Assembly: GCA_016722045.1 (NCBI GenBank) | Contig: JADKGY010000008.1 | Location: 62,001 to 126,000 of the forward strand | DNA: 64,000 nt | From: Candidatus Opimibacter skivensis | GTDB taxonomy: Bacteria > Bacteroidota > Bacteroidia > Chitinophagales > Saprospiraceae | Direction of reading: 5' to 3' | Shown here: piece by piece, positions 61,557-64,000 of the stretch | How positions within the stretch are numbered: position 1 is the first letter of the stretch | How the letters are laid out: every line of letters starts with the position of its first letter | Made by a program: the position numbers and the translations under genes | Notes under the pieces: generated by a model | What the model was told of the DNA's origin: nothing | Seen by the model: the letters and a program-made list of their open reading frames with translations, nothing else | Databases searched by the model: none

Positions 61557-62054
61557 TTGGGTCCGGTTTCTGGTTTTCATAATCCACAAAATAAATCGTT
61601 TGGATAAGGTTATTTGTTTTTTCTGAGCGAAAGAGGACATATTGAGTGTAATACCATGCTAAAAAATTACACAAAGTGCTGATTATCAATATTATACAGT
61701 CGTAATAACAAGTTTTCTGTCATTCGTTTCTATATGTCCTGGTTTAACATAGATTTAACCGAACGTAGACTTTTTTATTTTTTGAAATATTTTGAGCTGG
61801 TGTTTTCCATCGCCAGAAATAGGCAGATAGGAGAAAATACGGTTTTTATAACCAACCTCTACTGGTCTTGTTATAAATGGAATTAATGAAGAATGTCTTT
61901 TGAGTCTGAATCAAAACTCTTGTCCTCTGTTTGGTCAATGTTGATTAAAAATACTTAATGGGGTATTAGTCTGCTATTAACTGTCAACTAAAGAGTGGTT
62001 TGTAATTGCGCAATTGATTATTAGGTCCTATTTTTTTGTAGCGATTCAAACGAA
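61557..62054. other. Gene-free, A/T-rich stretch before the parS-like site
   Basis: About 500 bp without a credible gene, rich in T- and A-runs. It divides the SMP-30 start from the alpha/beta hydrolase end and leads into the parS-like 16-mer at 62055. No DnaA boxes (TTATCCACA) were found in it. Confidence 0.5.
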
Positions 62055-62070
62055 TGTTCCACGTGAAACA
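62055..62070 (+). other. parS-like centromere site (TGTTCCACGTGAAACA)
   Basis: The 16-mer TGTTCCACGTGAAACA is an exact match to the parS consensus TGTTNCACGTGAAACA bound by chromosomal ParB proteins. It lies in non-coding A/T-rich DNA. It is the only such site found in the window; parA and parB are not here. ParB would load at it and spread to organise origin segregation. Confidence 0.8.
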
Positions 62071-62092
62071 AATCTCTATTTGGAACCCCGAA

Positions 62093-62863
62093 TCAGATTT
62101 CTTTAACCTCAACAAGAAACTCATAAAGTAGCTTGTTAAATTCATCCGGGTGCTCCATCATAGGTGCATGCCCACATTTATCAAGTAGGAATAACCTGGA
62201 ATCAGGGAGAAGCTCGTGGAATTTTTCACCCACAAAAGCTGGTGTAATAGTATCGTCCTTGCCCCACACAAGAAGTACGGGACGTATAATACTATGCAGT
62301 CTGTCTCCGATATTATGACGAATAGCTGATTTAGCGATTGCAATAACTCTTATCGCTTTATTCCTGTCATTGACTATGTCGTAAACTTCATCAACCAATT
62401 CCTTAGTTGCTACTGCAGGATCATAGAAAGTGGTTTCTGTCTTTTTCTGCACAAAATCATAATTACCCCGCTTAGGAAAAGTACTACCCAGGGCTGCTTC
62501 AAATAATCCTGAACTACCGGTCAAAGTCATCGATCTGAGAATATCCGGGCGATCAAGGGCAAAAAGGATCGCAACATGCCCACCAAGACTATTACCTACA
62601 AGATTTACAGATGTATAATTTTTGAAACGAACAAATTGGTTAACATGGTCAACAAGACCTGTCACAGAAAGCTTTCTAAGGGGTAATTCAAATATAGGAA
62701 GAAGAGGAACAACCACATTTGCCCGTCCATTAAAATGATCTATAATCGACTTAAAGTTGCTTAGCGCTCCAAAAAGACCATGCAGAAGTAATAGAGTCGT
62801 ATTATTTCCGGGATCGGTTTCAATATATTTATAACCGCTCTCCTCCTTTGTAAATAATTCCAT
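62093..62863 (-). CDS. Alpha/beta-hydrolase fold enzyme
   Basis: 256 residues with the complete triad layout: LLLHGLFG oxyanion region, NLVGNSLGGHVAI with nucleophile Ser near residue 93, GKDDTITP with a candidate Asp near 205, and CGHAPMMEHP with the His near 232. It has no signal peptide. It belongs to the broad family with lipases, C-C hydrolases and haloperoxidases; the substrate cannot be told. It lies 47 bp downstream of the heme A synthase gene on the same strand. Confidence 0.85.
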   Translation of the reverse strand: MELFTKEESGYKYIETDPGNNTTLLLLHGLFGALSNFKSIIDHFNGRANVVVPLLPIFELPLRKLSVTGLVDHVNQFVRFKNYTSVNLVGNSLGGHVAILFALDRPDILRSMTLTGSSGLFEAALGSTFPKRGNYDFVQKKTETTFYDPAVATKELVDEVYDIVNDRNKAIRVIAIAKSAIRHNIGDRLHSIIRPVLLVWGKDDTITPAFVGEKFHELLPDSRLFLLDKCGHAPMMEHPDEFNKLLYEFLVEVKEI

Positions 62864-62910
62864 TTGGATAATTAAAGGTGCTGTTATGTAATCGCTTACA
62901 ATTTATGTAA

Positions 62911-63972
62911 TTATTTAATGTTTTCAGGTTTTAATACAAGATGCAGGTAAAAGAGCGCAGTTATGAATAGAATTCCTAAACCCTGATGAAGCGATCCGTA
63001 TACTACCGGAATATATCCTATACTATTAATCAAAGTCAAAATACCTAAACTAATCTGAACAACAATAATGCCAAGCAAAATGAACGATATCCAACGCCAG
63101 CTATGATCATTAGACAAGTACCACTTCACAGCAAAAACACTTGTCACTATAAAAAGAACGTAAGCCAGATTCCTATGAACAAACTGAACCAATGCAGGCA
63201 TAAAGCCGGATTGATCATAAAGTAAAAAATTGTTACTATTCCAATGATTAGTATCTAATATCAAAGATGGAATCCACTGTCCACTTATCAACGGCCACGT
63301 AGGAAAGCTTAAAGCAGCTTTCATTCCTGACATCAAGCCACCAAAAATAACCTGAATACCGGCGATAAAAAGAAGTGCTATCACAGCTTTATGCCATTTC
63401 CTGTTCAAATTCTTCTTTTGATAAGATCTGTGATTTAACCAGGTATAAAACAAAGTCTCAAATAATAAAATACCCAGGCTCAGATGAATAGTGAGCTTAT
63501 AAGCATTTACCCAAGGTCTTTCAATTAATCCGGATGCCACCATAATCCAACCAAAAATAGCCGCAAGCGCAGCTAACACTATAACCCAAAATAAATTTTT
63601 GAGCACTGTCCGAGAAAGTGATCTTCTTATTAGAAAGAAAACAAAAGGAATGATAAAAACAAAACCCATCGATCTGGCCCATAAACGATGAAAAAACTCC
63701 CAGAAAAAAATGTATTTAAATTCACTAAGGAGCATACCTGCATTGATATGTTGATATTGAGGGGTAGTTTTGTAAAGATTAAACGCTTCCTCCCATTGGC
63801 CAGGATTTAATGGAGGTATACTACCCATCACAATATCCCACCGCGTAATACTTAACCCGGAGCCTGTAAGACGTGTGATCCCGCCAAGAAGAATCTGAAC
63901 AAAAACCATCAACATTCCTGCAAAAAGCCAGTATGTAATTAATTTTTGGTCTCTGATATTTTTTGGTTTCAT
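62911..63972 (-). CDS. ctaA: Heme A synthase (COX15/CtaA family)
   Basis: 353 residues, eight membrane helices. Histidine-bearing helices in the usual positions: EFFHRLWAR (~74), TIHLSLGILLFETLFY (~162), FVHRNLAYVLF (~264) and LHQGLGILFITALFYLHL (~328). GGITRLTGSGLSITRWDIVMG near the N-terminus is the COX15 signature, as is WMVASGLI. It oxidises heme O to heme A for the aa3 cytochrome oxidase, pointing to aerobic respiration. A perfect -7 box lies seven bases before its ATG. Confidence 0.95.
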   Translation of the reverse strand: MKPKNIRDQKLITYWLFAGMLMVFVQILLGGITRLTGSGLSITRWDIVMGSIPPLNPGQWEEAFNLYKTTPQYQHINAGMLLSEFKYIFFWEFFHRLWARSMGFVFIIPFVFFLIRRSLSRTVLKNLFWVIVLAALAAIFGWIMVASGLIERPWVNAYKLTIHLSLGILLFETLFYTWLNHRSYQKKNLNRKWHKAVIALLFIAGIQVIFGGLMSGMKAALSFPTWPLISGQWIPSLILDTNHWNSNNFLLYDQSGFMPALVQFVHRNLAYVLFIVTSVFAVKWYLSNDHSWRWISFILLGIIVVQISLGILTLINSIGYIPVVYGSLHQGLGILFITALFYLHLVLKPENIK

Positions 63973-63979
63973 TCAGGAC

Positions 63980-63987
63980 CAAAGATA
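63980..63987 (-). promoter_or_regulatory. -7 element (TATCTTTG) for heme A synthase
   Basis: The minus strand reads TATCTTTG, a perfect TAnnTTTG, followed by seven bases and the ATG. The -33 region lies at or past the window edge. Confidence 0.55.
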
Positions 63988-64000
63988 GCCTAAGAAGCCA

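Overview
The window looks like a piece of a Bacteroidota chromosome, most likely from the Saprospiria/Chitinophagales side of the phylum (inference from gene content only; no marker tree could be built). Supporting signs are an ECF sigma factor/FecR/TonB-receptor operon, a SusA-like cyclomaltodextrinase, DUF2851, an LTA-synthase-like sulfatase, several secreted multidomain proteins, TAnnTTTG-type -7 promoter elements, and almost no Shine-Dalgarno sequences. It is ordinary chromosome rather than a prophage or plasmid: no transposase, integrase, phage gene or CRISPR array is visible.

Layout. 0-6 kb: xanthine dehydrogenase genes (xdhA partial, xdhB, xdhC) with an AsmA-like membrane gene between xdhB and xdhC; xdhA carries a perfect 58-bp palindrome inside its reading frame. 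6-15 kb: a broken LTA-synthase-like gene, tRNA-Arg(CCG), an M14 carboxypeptidase, a beta-propeller glycosidase, exbB/exbD, DUF2851 and folA; nearly all the larger genes here are split by one-base indels. 15-21 kb: the cell-shape operon mreB-mreC-mreD-mrdA. 21-24 kb: an M16-like protein, dnaN, then a 9-bp minisatellite and REP-like palindromes. 24-29 kb: ECF sigma factor, metzincin-like lipoprotein, FecR, TonB-dependent receptor. 29-43 kb: TPR adenylate cyclase, a duplicated Cys-bounded lipoprotein with a Gly/His linker, a TPR protein, a secreted purple-acid-phosphatase-like protein, HRDC protein, FAD oxidase, Bor-like lipoprotein, tRNA-Cys, a large secreted metalloprotease, an esterase. 43-56 kb: thrB, a BamA/D15-like barrel, CBS protein, TM2-TPR-SHOCT protein, GAF-SpoIIE phosphatase, LptF/G permease, lpxK, a RemB/Wzi-like barrel, a GT-C glycosyltransferase, ksgA. 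56-64 kb: M13 peptidase, GH13 enzyme, SMP-30 lipoprotein, a perfect parS-like 16-mer, alpha/beta hydrolase, heme A synthase.

Themes: envelope building (mreBCD, PBP2, lpxK, LptF/G, BamA-like, GT-C), nutrient sensing and uptake (sigma/FecR/TonB receptor, ExbB/ExbD, GH13), purine catabolism (xdh) and aerobic respiration (heme A). At least nine one-base frameshifts, mostly in homopolymers and each inside an otherwise intact gene, suggest indel errors in the assembly more than real gene decay. The parS-like site together with dnaN hints at an origin-proximal position, but no oriC, dnaA or parAB is seen.
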